Counted from the first letter of the stretch, positions 1 through 13,500 are shown. The stretch is DNA of 64,000 nt from Chondrosia reniformis (GCA_947172415.1 OX359195.1:1116001-1180000), one strand, 5' to 3'. The notes: generated by a model not told the origin, from the sequence alone. Translations and numbers: made by a program.

Positions 1-590
1 GTTAAGAATACGACTGTATATAGGCCCTGCAAAGCGACTAAGAAATTCGATCGCGGGTAACGGCAGTACCACAAATATTACTCATTCGGGTTACTTATTT
101 TATATACAGAGAATTTGAAACTTAATTAAAAAATGGCGTTCAAAGAGGCCCTAAATTTGGCACTTTCAAAAGTAACACGCTTCGGTTGGAGCGCGTTGAA
201 ATCTAGGGTAGCCTATTCCCTAGTTCGGAAACATTCATGACGATTTAGTATTTGTATGTACCTGCGTAAGTTCGCATGTTAGCGCTAGCTCATTTGAAAA
301 AAGAAGAAGAAGAAGAAGAAGAAAAAATGAGGAATTGCAGAATTTGGCCTATTTCGGTTTAACCACTTTGCGAAGGTTGTAGAGCATCGTAACATGTTTT
401 GGCGTTTAGAAAAGCATGCAAAAACGACTGCAAACACACGAATGCAACCGAAAATCTGAACGTTGTTGATTTATGAGGTGTTAATTGATAATACATTGAA
501 TAGGGCGGCCATGTTTTTTTCGGCCATCCCTACTTATAGAGTACTACCGTACTCTATGATATGTATATGTATACATAAGTATATATACAC
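1..590. other. Non-genic left edge with GAA tract
   Basis: I see no gene here. A purine-rich GAA tract lies at about 300-327. The stretch around 520-560 (a 'ccatccctac' motif followed by an inverted 'agtactaccgtact' motif) recurs at 36395-36428, at the end of an inserted element. This edge may therefore be the tail of the same repeat family. The element boundary to the left is outside the window. Confidence 0.4.
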
Positions 591-2351
591 TTAATACATG
601 TACGTATATATCAGATATGAACAGATACGTACTTCCATTAAATTCTTAGGTGCCACTGTTAGAGACTTTTTCAGTTCATTTGAACTTTCACTTGGTGTCT
701 TGTTCAAGCTAATCTCTCTCAAACTGATGGGAGATGACGTGTCTCTAAAGTGCTCCGATCTGAATCTATAAAATCATTAAAACCAACAAAGAACATACAT
801 AAAAATATGTAAACTAGTAAGTGTGATAGAAACTATCACTTGGAGATATTATACCTGACCAACCAAGTGACCAAAGTCTGATCTTGGTTGGGAGACCAAT
901 GTCCTATTAAATGTGTACACATGCATACAAACATATATAAATTATAGTGCAAAATGTTTGTCATTAGCATACGTACAGTACATAGTAGAACATTCATTCT
1001 GTATATGCTAGATAAGACGATTTCACTTCTACTAAATATAAAGTTAATAAGGCCCAACCCTTTAAAGTTAAAGTGTATGCAATATTACATCTAATTAAAA
1101 ACAGAGGAACTGGGAGACTGGAGAGAGGGACTGACAGAGGGAACAATGCAGTATATATCACCATGGTAACTAATTAATACTCACTGTGCATGAAATGAAG
1201 GCATGTGACTTGGAGTATCATCCATGATGTCACTGTCGCTGTCTGCCAACTCTCCAAAGTTCAGAGGAATAGGGGGGCCGCAGTAGAGTGGGGACGGCTC
1301 CACAGCAGGGCTCTGCAACCAGGACCTCTCCGCAGTGGAGGGACCACTCTCGTCAGAGCTGCTACCATTGAGTTGAAAGAGGTGGGAATCCTCTTCATCA
1401 GAATGGAGGAAGGGACAGTCTTCAGTCGTCAGGTGGAATGAGGCGTCTCCTTGTGGTAGCACTAACTTGGGACGACAGTGCTGACCTGAAAGAATAGAGA
1501 ATGCATTATGAGCTTTTGTAGGCTTGCTTTACATACTTTACTAGAGTGTTGTGGAAGACAGTGCAACAGTATTCCAAGTTGTATGACAAGTGTATATAGT
1601 AAGCAACATTACCTGTGTCCTCTAATTCTTTATCTTCCAACTACAAGGAAGGCACAAGTCAATCATTAAATGAATACACTTGATTTATTCACTGAGTATG
1701 TACGTATGAGTAAACTTACCATTTTGATAAAGGGACACTGTAGAATGTCATCTGTAGTAGGTCTTGTTGGAGGGCTAGGCTGCATCATTCGACCAATCAA
1801 ATGGCTCATATTACTGGACAGGTTCCTCCTAAATTCCTCTGGAATACAGCCACTGCGCAGACTATGCAAAAGTGGTCCATTTCCAGGTAACTCTAGATCA
1901 CTTGCTACCTCCAGAATGCTAGCTCCTAAGCTAAAGGTCATAAACAATATATACGTAGGTATAAAGAAGTACTTCCCACACAATAAAAGGTTAACCCAAG
2001 TATTTGTGCATCCTAGATGTTTGATCAAGGTTTTGAAAAGTATACACATTTGAAAGTTTAAAACCACACAGGAAGTATGCAACTATTAATCAAAGTACAC
2101 ACAATCAGTACATCAGTACCACCAGTTTTACCTGAATACGTCAGCAGTAGGACCAAAGTGTCCTTGTAGTAGCTCTGGTGCCATGTACTTGGGATCACCC
2201 TCTTGTGCATGTAGCATGTCTTGTTTGCTGTCCAATGAGACAACCAGTCCAATTCTCCAAGTTTACAAGTCCAACCATCCTTACCAATAAATATGTTGGC
2301 TGGCTTTATGTCAAAGTGACACAACCTGTACATCTGAAGGTGCTTCAAACC
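591..2351 (-). pseudogene. Truncated Myt1-like (PKMYT1/Wee1 family) kinase, copy 1, frameshifted
   Basis: Five minus-strand exons with consistent phases (2132-2351, 1720-1930, 1613-1640, 1185-1485, 591-765) resemble the second half of the membrane-associated Cdk1-inhibitory kinase Myt1. The catalytic loop [10 protein letters not shown] is visible, followed by a C-lobe with LGASILEVASDLELPGNG and an acidic, Ser-rich C-terminal tail. The N-lobe (glycine loop, VAIK lysine) is absent: homology to the other copy stops near 2712, where FNBP4 intron sequence begins. Relative to copy 2 one base is missing at about 2257, so the DFG triplet reads out of frame (GELDW instead of GDFGL). I call it a pseudogene. 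The family call is from motif recognition; a Wee1-type kinase is the alternative. Confidence 0.7.
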
Positions 2352-2928
2352 CTACCAATTGGCATTGTTTAATATTAATGTTACATTGGTACCCTTGTCA
2401 GATGTCAGCTGAGTTAAGCCATCACCGATTACAAGTAGTCAATAGGAAAAGGAAATTCCTATTATACACTCTGTACATTGTGTATATTACTAACGGTCAT
2501 CCTGTATATGTTAAACAGATCCTAATGGTGACCATCTTATACAGTTTCCATTGTATAACGCTTATTGATGACTGATGAAGGGTGCAATCCAGAACAGCAG
2601 TCTAATAAAGGTAACTCTATTGTATAAAGGATGCAGTGTTTTGAAGACTATTGTTAATTGCTCTCTTATTTTCTCTGTTTAATTTGTTTTAATGAATGGT
2701 CAATTAGGATTGTGTTTAGTGTCCAATGAACTCCTCCCATATAAGGTGGCTAGAATCTAAGGATGCTGGGAAAACAAATAGTGTCAACGTCCCAATGTAT
2801 GTGTCTGAAACATGAACACTCAAATGATCCATGTTCCTCACAATACAAGGGTACATTTCAAACTATGGTCCAGGGTGATCACTTTAGAGGGATCTCTCTA
2901 TACTGAAATGGACGTGTAACACCTGTAG

Positions 2929-3168
2929 GTGACCACTGAAGGTGTTGTGGGGTCAAGAGAAGGCAGTCCAAGTCTGGACAGTGATTCAGAACCAAAGAAG
3001 AAGAAATCAAAGAAGGTCTGCTACCAAGTAGTAGTCAGTAGTGTTACTTGTAAATGAATGATGCCCTACGTACTTCCTCTGCAGGTTCAAGTTAGTGTAC
3101 AGGGAAGGAAAGGAAAGACCATCACATCACTCTTACAGAAGTGGTCAGGACTGCATCAGAACAATTAA
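2929..3168 (+). pseudogene. FNBP4-like copy A, last two exons only
   Basis: Two exons (2929-3015 and 3085-3168) match the last two exons of the fuller FNBP4-like copies. The first holds an acidic/Ser stretch followed by a lysine run (EPKKKKSKK, nuclear-localisation-like). The second encodes a terminal motif (GRKGKTITSLLQKW) and a stop. Splice sites and frame are intact, but all upstream exons are missing; the sequence joins Myt1 flank at about 2712. It is therefore an orphan 3' end left by duplication and deletion. Upstream intron sequence shared with copies B-D starts at about 2725. Confidence 0.75.
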
Positions 3169-3564
3169 CTTGTTACTTGTCTACCTTGAATTGAACATTG
3201 AAAATATTTTCGATCAATAGTCCATTGATATCATACGTATCATGATGAGTTTTATCTATAATTCTTTTCAAATGAGATATGGCACCTCTATACTGGTTTT
3301 AATTGTGTAATTATTAAAAAACTCTGTATATGATTCACATTACCATGGCATTGAGAGATGCATTTAAAGTGTTCTCTGTACGTTCTCTGCCTCCATGTTA
3401 TCTCTTCAGATGACATTGATATAATATGTATATATCACTACAACATTAAAGTGAGCTCACTTCCGTACAATGGAACATTCCTATAGGAGGTACTCATTGA
3501 GAGGACAAGTTACTGAGCAAGGTGGACCAGTGGGAAGCCATACAAGGTATAAATAGATAACTAC

Positions 3565-4200
3565 CCCTACATGTGACTGGTTGCTAGGAGACTGAGGGGG
3601 AATTAGAAGGTACACTCCTCCCACATGTGACTGGTTGCTAGGAGACTGAGGGGAAATTAGAAGGTAGACTCCACCCATATGTGACTGGTTGCTAGGAGAC
3701 GGACGGGGAATTAGAAGGTAGACTCCACCCATATGTGACTGGTTGCTAGGAGACTGATCATGAGGGGAATTAGAAGGTAGACTCCACCCATATGTGACTG
3801 GTTGCTAGGAGATTGAGGGGAATTAGAAGGTAGACTCCACCCAAATGTGACTGGTTGCTAGGAGACTGATCATGAGGGGAATTAGAAGGTAGACTCCACC
3901 CATATGTGACTGGTTGCTATGAGACTGAGGGGGAATTAGAAGGTAGACTCCACCAATATGTGACTGGTTGCTAGGAGACTGAGGGGGAATTAGAAGGTAG
4001 ATTCCACCCATATGTGACTGGTTGCTAGGAGACTGAGGGGGAATTAGAAGGTAGACTCCACCCATATGTGACTGGTTGCTAGGAGACCGAGGGGAAATTA
4101 GAAGGTAGACTCCACCCATATGTGACTGGTTGCTAGGAGACCGAGGGGGAATTAGAAGGTAGACTCCACCCATATGTGACCAGTTGCTAGGAGACTGAAG
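3565..4200 (+). repeat. 54-bp minisatellite, about 12 units
   Basis: A tandem repeat has a unit that reads roughly 'catatgtgactggttgctag' followed by 'gagactgagggggaattag' and 'aaggtagactccaccc'. The unit is 54 bp, so the reverse strand stays open and yields an 18-residue repeat (starting MGGVYLLIP). Some units carry a 'tcatgag' insertion. Shorter arrays of the same unit follow FNBP4 copies B, C and D at 19613, 27765 and 44160. It lies between the convergent 3' ends of FNBP4 and NLR. Confidence 0.9.
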
Positions 4201-4555
4201 TGGAATTACTAAATAGCAGACCTATATATCATTTCTCTTTACAACTGACTCTCTTCTCTGGTAATTATTGATATTTTGTACAAAATATTTGTTTTAAACA
4301 AAAGGTTAATTAGTCACGAGTTCAGGTCAGGAGTTCAAACAATAACAGTTTTGAAGAGTAACAATCTGTTTCACAAGTAACCAAATTTAAATCCTGAAGG
4401 AACAAAAAGAGTAGAATTACATATGCACAAGTTACATTAGATAATGTATTCCTATAAATAACACAGTCCATATGTAACACTATTTGGATTGAAATTAGTA
4501 AATCTACTGTTAACCAAACTACTTATTACATGTACAAACAGATGATGAAAGACAT
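4201..4555. other. 3' flank of NLR1
   Basis: AT-rich sequence between the minisatellite and the last NLR1 exon. It is shared with the corresponding regions after 27960 and 44360. No gene is seen; it probably holds the NLR 3' UTR. Confidence 0.4.
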
Positions 4556-7500
4556 TCACTTACCTAACTTAACAATGAGTCTCAATTTCTGGTTGACGTT
4601 TCTTACATTATCAATCACTTCCTGTTTAGGAGCATATTCTTTGTATTTCTCATTCATCCCCAGTTCCAACTCTCTGAGATTCTGATTGGCTGCTGCTCCC
4701 TTTAGAATGCTCTCTGCAACATTCCTCCAGTTCATTTCACTGTATTCACAATCCACTTCCAACCTCTCTAGTGTAGTGTTCTCCTTGACAGCTTGTTCAA
4801 CTGATGTCAAGACATCTTTTTCAGTGACATACTGGATATTCTGTACAAGTGTATCCAGTACAATTAAATATATGTACTACAATATGAAGTGATTACCTAA
4901 TCTAAAACACTCAGAGGTCATAGACTGGAACAAGCTAGTCAAATAAACCTAAACCTTGTAATAAGCAGACTGGATATACTTTTAATAAGTAAGTGAAAGT
5001 AATATTTACTAGTGATAGGCAGTCAAGTGTACCTCAGACAGGTCTGTGTAAGTACTGATGGTGAGTTCTTTCAATGAAGTGTTGTCACGTAGACATCCAA
5101 TAGCATTAGCAATGTCCCTCGGTGTGATGTTGTAACAGGAGTAATCGATTGTAACACTCTTCAATCCACTTTGTAGTAGTTGCACAAGTAATTCTCCATT
5201 TCCTGTCAGTTGAAGGAACCAATCAGATTACAGTACATTAACACACTACAAATTTATATTTAATGCTTATGAAATGTTGCAGAGAGAGACTATACATTGG
5301 CTACTAATCACTTGAAAGGGACACTTTACTGAACACAACCATTCTATTGAGATGACTGTATAGAGTACATGATCCTCATAGTTGATGAAACTTTTTAAGT
5401 CCATAGGCAATACATTCTGTACATAAAGTTATAAAACCTACCTTCAAAGTCACAACTCCACAGAACAACTTGTTCCAATGAAGGATTCTGGATCATTCCC
5501 TTCAATATACTGGAGGACAATGTTTGATGTTTACCAGCTCTCATGGTGACCTTCCTGAGTGTCCTGCACTGTCCAACTCCACATTCAACAAGATCAGTGA
5601 GACCTTCCTGTATACATCACACATAACAGAGATGTGATATACACATGGGAATACACTATACAAAAGTGTCAGCTGAAATATCACTTCACAATTGAGTGGA
5701 TATAACAATAAAATGTCTTCTGCTCAGAACAAGGTTAGCTGACATGATGTAAACATTGTGTGGATGGAATAACTACGTGGAAATGAGACAGCACGTCCAG
5801 TCTCTACATACCAGTTGATCTGAGAGAACAGTGAATGAGCAGAGCACTCTCTAATAATCAAATGGATTGGACTGGTCATAAGGATTGCCCATTTGAACTA
5901 ATTTGCACCACACAAGACACACCTCTCTCTTCTCAAATGAACACTTTCACTGATAAACAATGTAGTTATTAAGCAATACTAGTCAGTAGCTTCTGCACAG
6001 CCTTTCACAGATCTTGTCTACATACACTTGGAACTCATTTCAGATACACATACAAGGGCTATATAGCTATGAGGAGATATAGTGTTAGGTGTGTATGGGA
6101 CAGAGTGGTGAATGGGGAGAGTGAAGTGGAGAAGATAATATTCTATATATCATCATCACACTCACAGGTAATGAAGTACTGTACAGTTCAAACTGCAACT
6201 CTTCTATTTCACTGCTTCTAAAACAGTCAAACACTTCACAACATTGTGGCACTCCTTTCATCTCCCTGAGACAAAGTGTCTTTAGTGAGCTCTTCTTCAT
6301 ACAATTCACAACACATGCTAGTAATTCTACACAATCAGCATCTACAAAAAGTTACAAAATATACTATGTACAATCACACACCACCAGGTTATCAGGACTA
6401 GACCTCATATTGACAAGTTAACAAGTTATAACTACTTTACTACAATTTTCACCCAATGTATAAAAACATTCAATAGACTTGAATATTTTGATAACAATAC
6501 ACTTACCTGAGCATTCAGCAAAGTCAACATTTACTTTCTTCATGTTTAGTTTGTCTTTGATACCAAACAAGAACACTTTCATCAAATTCACAATACACTT
6601 CCAACCTAATGTCACATCTCCCAGACTGGGGTGCCTCCTAATGCACTAGAGTATAAAGACGTTGATGAGAATAACACTATATACAAGTGCTTATCTAAAT
6701 AGAGAATTACTACACATGAAGACATATCTCAACATTCACACTTAACACTGCACACAAGTGTCACACAGTGAGATCTCATGTGACCAGCAACCAATCACAT
6801 GTAGTGACTACAGCTGATTATAGGGTTTGTCCCATAGCTGCATTCACTGGTTTGTGTCACCATAGATTATATATACTTACCTACTCGGGATTAGAATCAT
6901 TAGTATAGCATATACATTTTTATGTAATAATAAGGCGCGTCTTATGTATAAATTGTTATAACGTCACTTCCTTGTTGTATTTTGCAAGGACAACAGACAC
7001 TTAGCCAAATGTAAATAACACAGCTAGGTCTTATTAAACAGCAACGTGATGCATTATCTTAAACTTCTTACTGTTTTCGCTTCTCTATAATAGCACCTTA
7101 ATCGAAAACATTCATCGCCAAAAAGGTTGAAAATAATGAAATTTTGTTGAAAATAAACCATGCAATTTGTACCACGGCGTTGCGTCTAAGAACACTTTAT
7201 CGACTATTGAATAATTTCTGAAATTGGTCTGCGTGTAGTTGTGATACTTGCATGATCACTGCAAGAAACAATAAAACAGCCGAAAAACGTTAAGATTTGG
7301 GTACCCTTATTGTAAACAGGCTTGTTCAACCATGCATACTCCACTCGATCATCAACAAAAAAACAGCAAACAAAAGCAGATGGACTACTGTGTGTACTCG
7401 CGTCACCATTTTAATTCGGTTCACTACCAGTAATGTAGCATAAACAATCGGAAGAACAACAGGTTGTGATGTAAGTGAGAAGGTAAGAGTGAGCTGACTA

Positions 7501-10500
7501 CAGACTTGTGATATCATAATTTTGCGAGAAATCGCCGTAGGTGTAGCCATGATCAAGAAATCGTCTATACACAGGAAGAAGAATGTCAGATAAAAAGCTT
7601 CACTTATAATATACACAGGCGTTTGTTCGAGTACGCACATTCCGGAAGTACAACACACTTGGTCACAACAATACGTGGGCGGATTCCAATCCCGGGTATG
7701 TAAGCATATATAATCTATGATGTCACATACATGATACACTATATAGCTGGATAGAATATGAACACATTTCAGTGGAATGGAACAAATATAAAGCGACCAC
7801 TGACCAAATACAATATTCACTATCAATAGCCAACGTATGTACATACATGTAAAGATTACTAAAGAGGTTTTACGGTTCTTTACACTTGCACTTATCTATT
7901 CCATAACTCACATTGACACTTAACACTGCACACAAGTGTCATACAGTGAGATCTCATGTGACCACCAACCAATCACATGTAGTGACTACAGCTGATTATA
8001 GAGTTGTCCCATAGCTGCATTCACTGGTTTGTGTCACATACACGATACACTATATAGCTGGATAGAATATGAACACATTTCAGTGGAATGGAACATATAT
8101 AAAGTGACCACTGACCAAATACAATATTCATTATTAATAGTAAATATACTTGTCCATAAAGATTAACATTTCTCAACTAAAATATTAGCTGTTCTGTATA
8201 GAGGTTTTACTGTTCTTTACACTTGTATGTATTCCACAACTCACATTGACACTGGCATCAATATCACCACCTTCATATTCACATTCTGTAATCTCCATGG
8301 TAACCAATTGTGACAGGTTGTCAAGTAAGACCTTTAAGTCATCATGTGTAAAGTTGACACTCACCAGACTAAGAGATTTCAACTGACGACAAGTAACTAC
8401 TGGGCTCTTTAGCACACTTGCCTGCACCTTCTGATTAAGAACTACATAGCAACAAGAAAGGATATAGTTTGTGGTATCATTTCAAGTCACAACTCATGAC
8501 TTGTGCAGTGAATGACAACACAAGTGTCTCAGACTTGTGCAGTATGTACACACACTAGTGACTGTCACATGTGACTATATTTAGATGATCACTTTCAATG
8601 ATATTCACACAATACTAACAAGAAGATATTACATTCCATTGACATACACAGTTGATATGACTCATAATAGAAATGTATCGCAAGGTGTTCAAGTCTCTCT
8701 GATGGAAATGAAACAATGTCAGATATCACTGAAATGTAACCTCTTCCCACTAAAGGTTCCATCTGTACTGAAGGTCTAAACACCTGTAAAGATGTAAAAT
8801 GTACCATGTATATTAAACAGTATTGACATACGTAAATGTATTGTAAATAAGTTTGGTAAACATTTACAAAAGAACACAAGTAAAGAAACCATAAAACTAC
8901 GTACACTTGGGGTTGGAAACTTACCTTTTTTCTAAAGAACAGTATATTTAGTGAACTTTGCAACTTTAGAAGGTCTTGGAGTAGAACAGACTCTATCTCT
9001 CTCATTGAGGAAGCTATAGAAGTGATGAGTGTCATCAGTCAAGTTGAATATTTACACTTCAAAGTTAATTACAAGCTTAAGGTATTAGGAGCAATCAATA
9101 CACACTGTACTGGATCTATTAATCTATAACTTCTTTTATATATAACTTCTATTTATAACTTTTATATATGGCATTACAATAGTCTACAAAAGAGTTTATT
9201 CACACAACTCTCAACTTACAATATCAACTCACCTGTAATTGTGACTTCTTCCAAATATGTCACTTTTCCAGATATTTGCTGAATAAAGGAATCAGTTGTA
9301 TCAGATGGGTCCAAAACTGAAACTGTAAGTCGTTTAATGTGTCTGCTGATAGTCATCAGGTAAGCCAAACTGTTGAGCTGTTGGGAACTGAGACCATAAA
9401 TGTCAGCATCACTGCAATACTCCATGAACTCTTGACACAACTTTTCATTTCTGCTCTCTGCTACTGCTGTACCAATCTCAGTGAAAGGGGTCCCTCCAGC
9501 AAACCTGCGATCATTGGTAAACGCAAGAGGCTCAAACAAGAGGTCTCTCACAGCATCATTCTCTAGTCCTCCAATGCCGCAGAAGAAAAGGAATGGCATC
9601 TCGTAGTTGGAGTCTGACAAGACAAACTTTCCTCTCTTATTGTACCCAAGAACAAGTCTCTCTTTCCAGAACTTTCCCTGTTCCTCGGCAGGTAACTGTT
9701 TGACTGCACAAGCTACAAGAAATTCTTGAATTGTTCTGTGAAGAAAGTGGTACGATCCAGTGACTCCACCAAAGGCACTTCGATAAGAGATACAGTTCAT
9801 TAGACCAAAATGATCATCTTCTGACAGTTCCAGATTGTGGAAAATTATGACATTTTTCAGCACACCCTCAAAGGCAAGTTGACTCAGTTTGATCAAACGA
9901 GGACAGAGTCGTAGGACATCTTCAAAACTACCAATTTCCTTTTCCTCTCCATTCTTCTCAAAGTGTCGCTTCACAGTGAGGCAGATGATGCTTTTAAATA
10001 AATCACTGATTATATCGGGAGGGGCATCAAGGACATCATTGACATAACATGTCATCAGCAGGATCAGAGGGATGAAGCACATGGCTTTGATTCGAGGCAT
10101 GGTAGAGTTCAGTCTTGCTAGTAAAGCATCAGCTACAGAACCAGATGACTCTCCATAGTACTCTCTTATAAACTGCTCAATCTCTTTCTCTCCAAATCCG
10201 GTTACCTCGATCCGTCTGTCTATCTTGTCATGTAGAGGGGCTGATGCTCGTGGTCGGGATGTGATGATGAAGGATGACTGGGGGAGGGTCTTGCCATTTA
10301 TAATGTCTGCAACCAGAGATCTCTTCTGTAGCTCTTCAGGGAATTCATCGTAGCCATCCATGATGAACAGTGTGTTCTTTCCCTTGTTGGCTGTGATGTA
10401 CTGACTCAAAGTGGACACATCTTCTTCATCAAGACTTGCCCCAACATCACTGGTACAGCTGTAAACTAGGTCCTCTACACTCAGTGTTGTATCGGAAGGG

Positions 10501-13500
10501 AGACCTCGGAGTACTACTCTAATGACTAGCTTGTATTCACTGGCAAATGTACCCTCAGCAAACTTGTAGCACAGCTGTTTGGTCAGAGTGGACTTGCCTA
10601 TACCAGGCTCTCCTTCCAGCAGGATGCGTTTCCTCGGAGGTCGCACAGGCTCGTACTCCAAGATATCCTGCAGGACGATGGACTTTCCTTTAAAATGAGG
10701 ACGCTCATGTTCAAAACGATTGTGTTCATGGTATCTGGAATACTGGCTGATGGACTTTCCTTTGATGTCATGTGACTGACCAGTAGCTGATGCTAGAACT
10801 ACAGATGGAGCGCACTGTAGCTCAGCTTTTCTCACTTTCAATTCTGGTGATTCTACGAGTTGGAGTTTGACAAAGTCCATTTTAGATAGCTTCAGAGACC
10901 AGTGGTTTGATATGACTGGATTTTGGTACACCTCCTTAAGATTGGTCACAACATTCTGTACATTAGGAAGAAGGAAAATGTTTCATTAACTATTGTATAA
11001 ATAGAAAGCTTCAGTTCTAATATAAAACTATTTGACTAACTGAACATGAAACTTGTGAAATTGATAAAGATGTACATTTAACATGCAAAATATTATTGAG
11101 TTGGATTCCTCACAAAAGAATAAAACCGGGAAACTTATAGAAGTAAATTCGCACAGACCAATTAGAAGGCTGTTAAAGAAAGAGAACAATTCCTCTAATG
11201 ACTTGCTAGCTGCATGACGTAAATTATGACTTAAACTATACAAAATACAACTGGCTGTTACGTGAATACACTTACTTCTCTAAGACCAGGAGTAACATTG
11301 CTGTGAGAAGAGGTGGAGATAGGAAGATGTCTTCCCTGACCTGAAGAAGGACCATGACATAAAGGTAACATTACAACCATGGTTATATGTATAATATTCA
11401 TTTGATAAACTGTTGAAAGAATTTCTCAATGTAAAATGCTCTATGTAAAACACATTTTATTTTATTTTTTACATAATTGTTATATGTTTATTACATTTTT
11501 AGTTGTGTGTATGTACTTTGTCTCCTCAGGTCTTCAGCCACACTTCTATACCTGCTCTCCTCGAGTGCCTTACAGAGAACTGAAAGTGTCACTGGTACAG
11601 CTCTACCATGGAGGACTCCATTTCCATTGTACCAGTCCTGCAAGCCATACATGAACCTCTTTCCTGGAGCTCCAGGAGTGCCGAGAGGGTAGGTGTGTTC
11701 AGCTTGGCTGAGCACTGCATCACTGACCCCTAATCGTCTACAGATCCCATCTGAGTGATTAACTGCCTCAGATTCTACCACATACTGGAGATCTAGGATG
11801 GTTGGCTTCACTGGAGTGTCCTCTTCTACAGGCAGAGATTAGCAGTATAAAAACACTCTTGTGTATGTACGTATCATGTACGTATATGGTACACTTATGT
11901 AGAGAGCATAAGACTCGTATATATCTGTAAAATGGTAATACAGTTGAACCCGCTTAAGATAACTAGCTTAAGATGAAATTTCGGTTAAAATACAGTCCTG
12001 ATTTTACCATATACATTCCTATATAGTTAGCGCTTCGGTTAGTGTGAAAATATTTTGCATTTTCAGATAAGGTGAAACTTTATTGAAAAATCTATAATGG
12101 CTACAAGTAAGAAAGCGCTTTCTCTTTAAGATAAGAAAGAAATTATTAAAGTTTGGACGAGGGTGCTGGTCAATCTGGAATAAAGATGGCAATAGCAAAA
12201 ACTCTACCATATTAGCTATTATTAAGAATCATACAAGGATTATTGGAGCTTACAAGCAGTCTATCTTTGAGTCTTCTAGAAAATGTGATTGAAAAGAATC
12301 GTGATTGAGAACATCCACGTACAATGACATAGAGGAAGCACTCTTGATCTGGCTGTTAGTACACTTTATACTTTATGCATTTTGTATATTACAAGTATGA
12401 AAATTATGATTTCTGTTAAGACGAAAGTTTTTAGTAGTCCCAGTCATTTTGTCTTAACAGCTGTATGGTAATATTAAACTTTTAATGGTGACTTGTGTCC
12501 ACTTATAAACACTTTAAAAGCATGGTAAACTGCAATTATACTATATAAATATTTAATGACTACCTGCCATGTCCACCTTATAAGCACTTTATATGTGATA
12601 TACTGACTAAAGTGACTGTACTTTGTATTGGACTTGTGTGAAATGGTATAGTCACTGGTTTTCACAAGTATTCATTTACCATACATTCAGTACTTGAACA
12701 TATTAATAAGTTTTAAGTTTGACTGACTTGTGATGATTGCTGTCTGGTCAGCAGTTTGACTGGCTTGTGGCTCTGTTTGGGATAACTCTGATGACTCACA
12801 TTCTCCTAATATAGTAATTGAAAGAACATTCTATTCATATCACTTGCACTTCTCCTTTAAACATTCTCAAATAAATATGACAGTTAGATAGTGGTCTGGC
12901 CTATGGAGAACCAACTCAGTACATAAGATCTATATGGTGGAACTAGCTCTATACTGACACTACTCAATACAGACTAGTGATCATGGTGTAGATTAAACGG
13001 ACATATAGCTAACACTATTACATGTGACACCCACCATCACTGCATTTATTGTACTTTGGTTTCTTAGAAGGTGGAACAGAATCTTCTAAAGAAGTGATTA
13101 ATAAGGAAGGGAATAAAGTCCCAAACAATCTCAATAAGAGTAATTTGAGTTATAATTAGACTATCTGTTGTAACGGATTGTAAATCCTTAAATCTTTAAA
13201 TCACTGGAGAGATTGTCAATTCTTATTTATACAATGCACAGATTGAAACAGTTGTGGTTTAACATATCATCCAAGAAGGTTTACTGACCTGGTAGGAACT
13301 GTTTCACTAGTTCAGCCAGTCTCCTGTGACCTCTGTGAGTAGTGTCCTTCTGTAGTGCATCACAGAGAGCCTCCAGTTTGTCACAACAAGGATCTCCTTC
13401 AAGGAGACTGTACAGGAACCTGTTAGCATCCTCCCACCTCTGATAGTCCCTCAGAGTCTCACACTCATCAGCTGCGATAACATTAGCTGCTCTCAGGTGA

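Noticed and set aside
3481-4173. Minus-strand ORFs encoding an 18-residue repeat
   Set aside because: They are a by-product of a 54-bp minisatellite; the frame is open only because the unit is a multiple of three, and unit indels break it.
3565-4200. CRISPR-like regular repeats
   Set aside because: The repeats are contiguous 54-bp units without spacers, in a eukaryotic genome.
7326-7844. 172-residue minus-strand ORF
   Set aside because: It spans the transposon TIR and its flank, has no recognisable domain, and is explained by the insertion.
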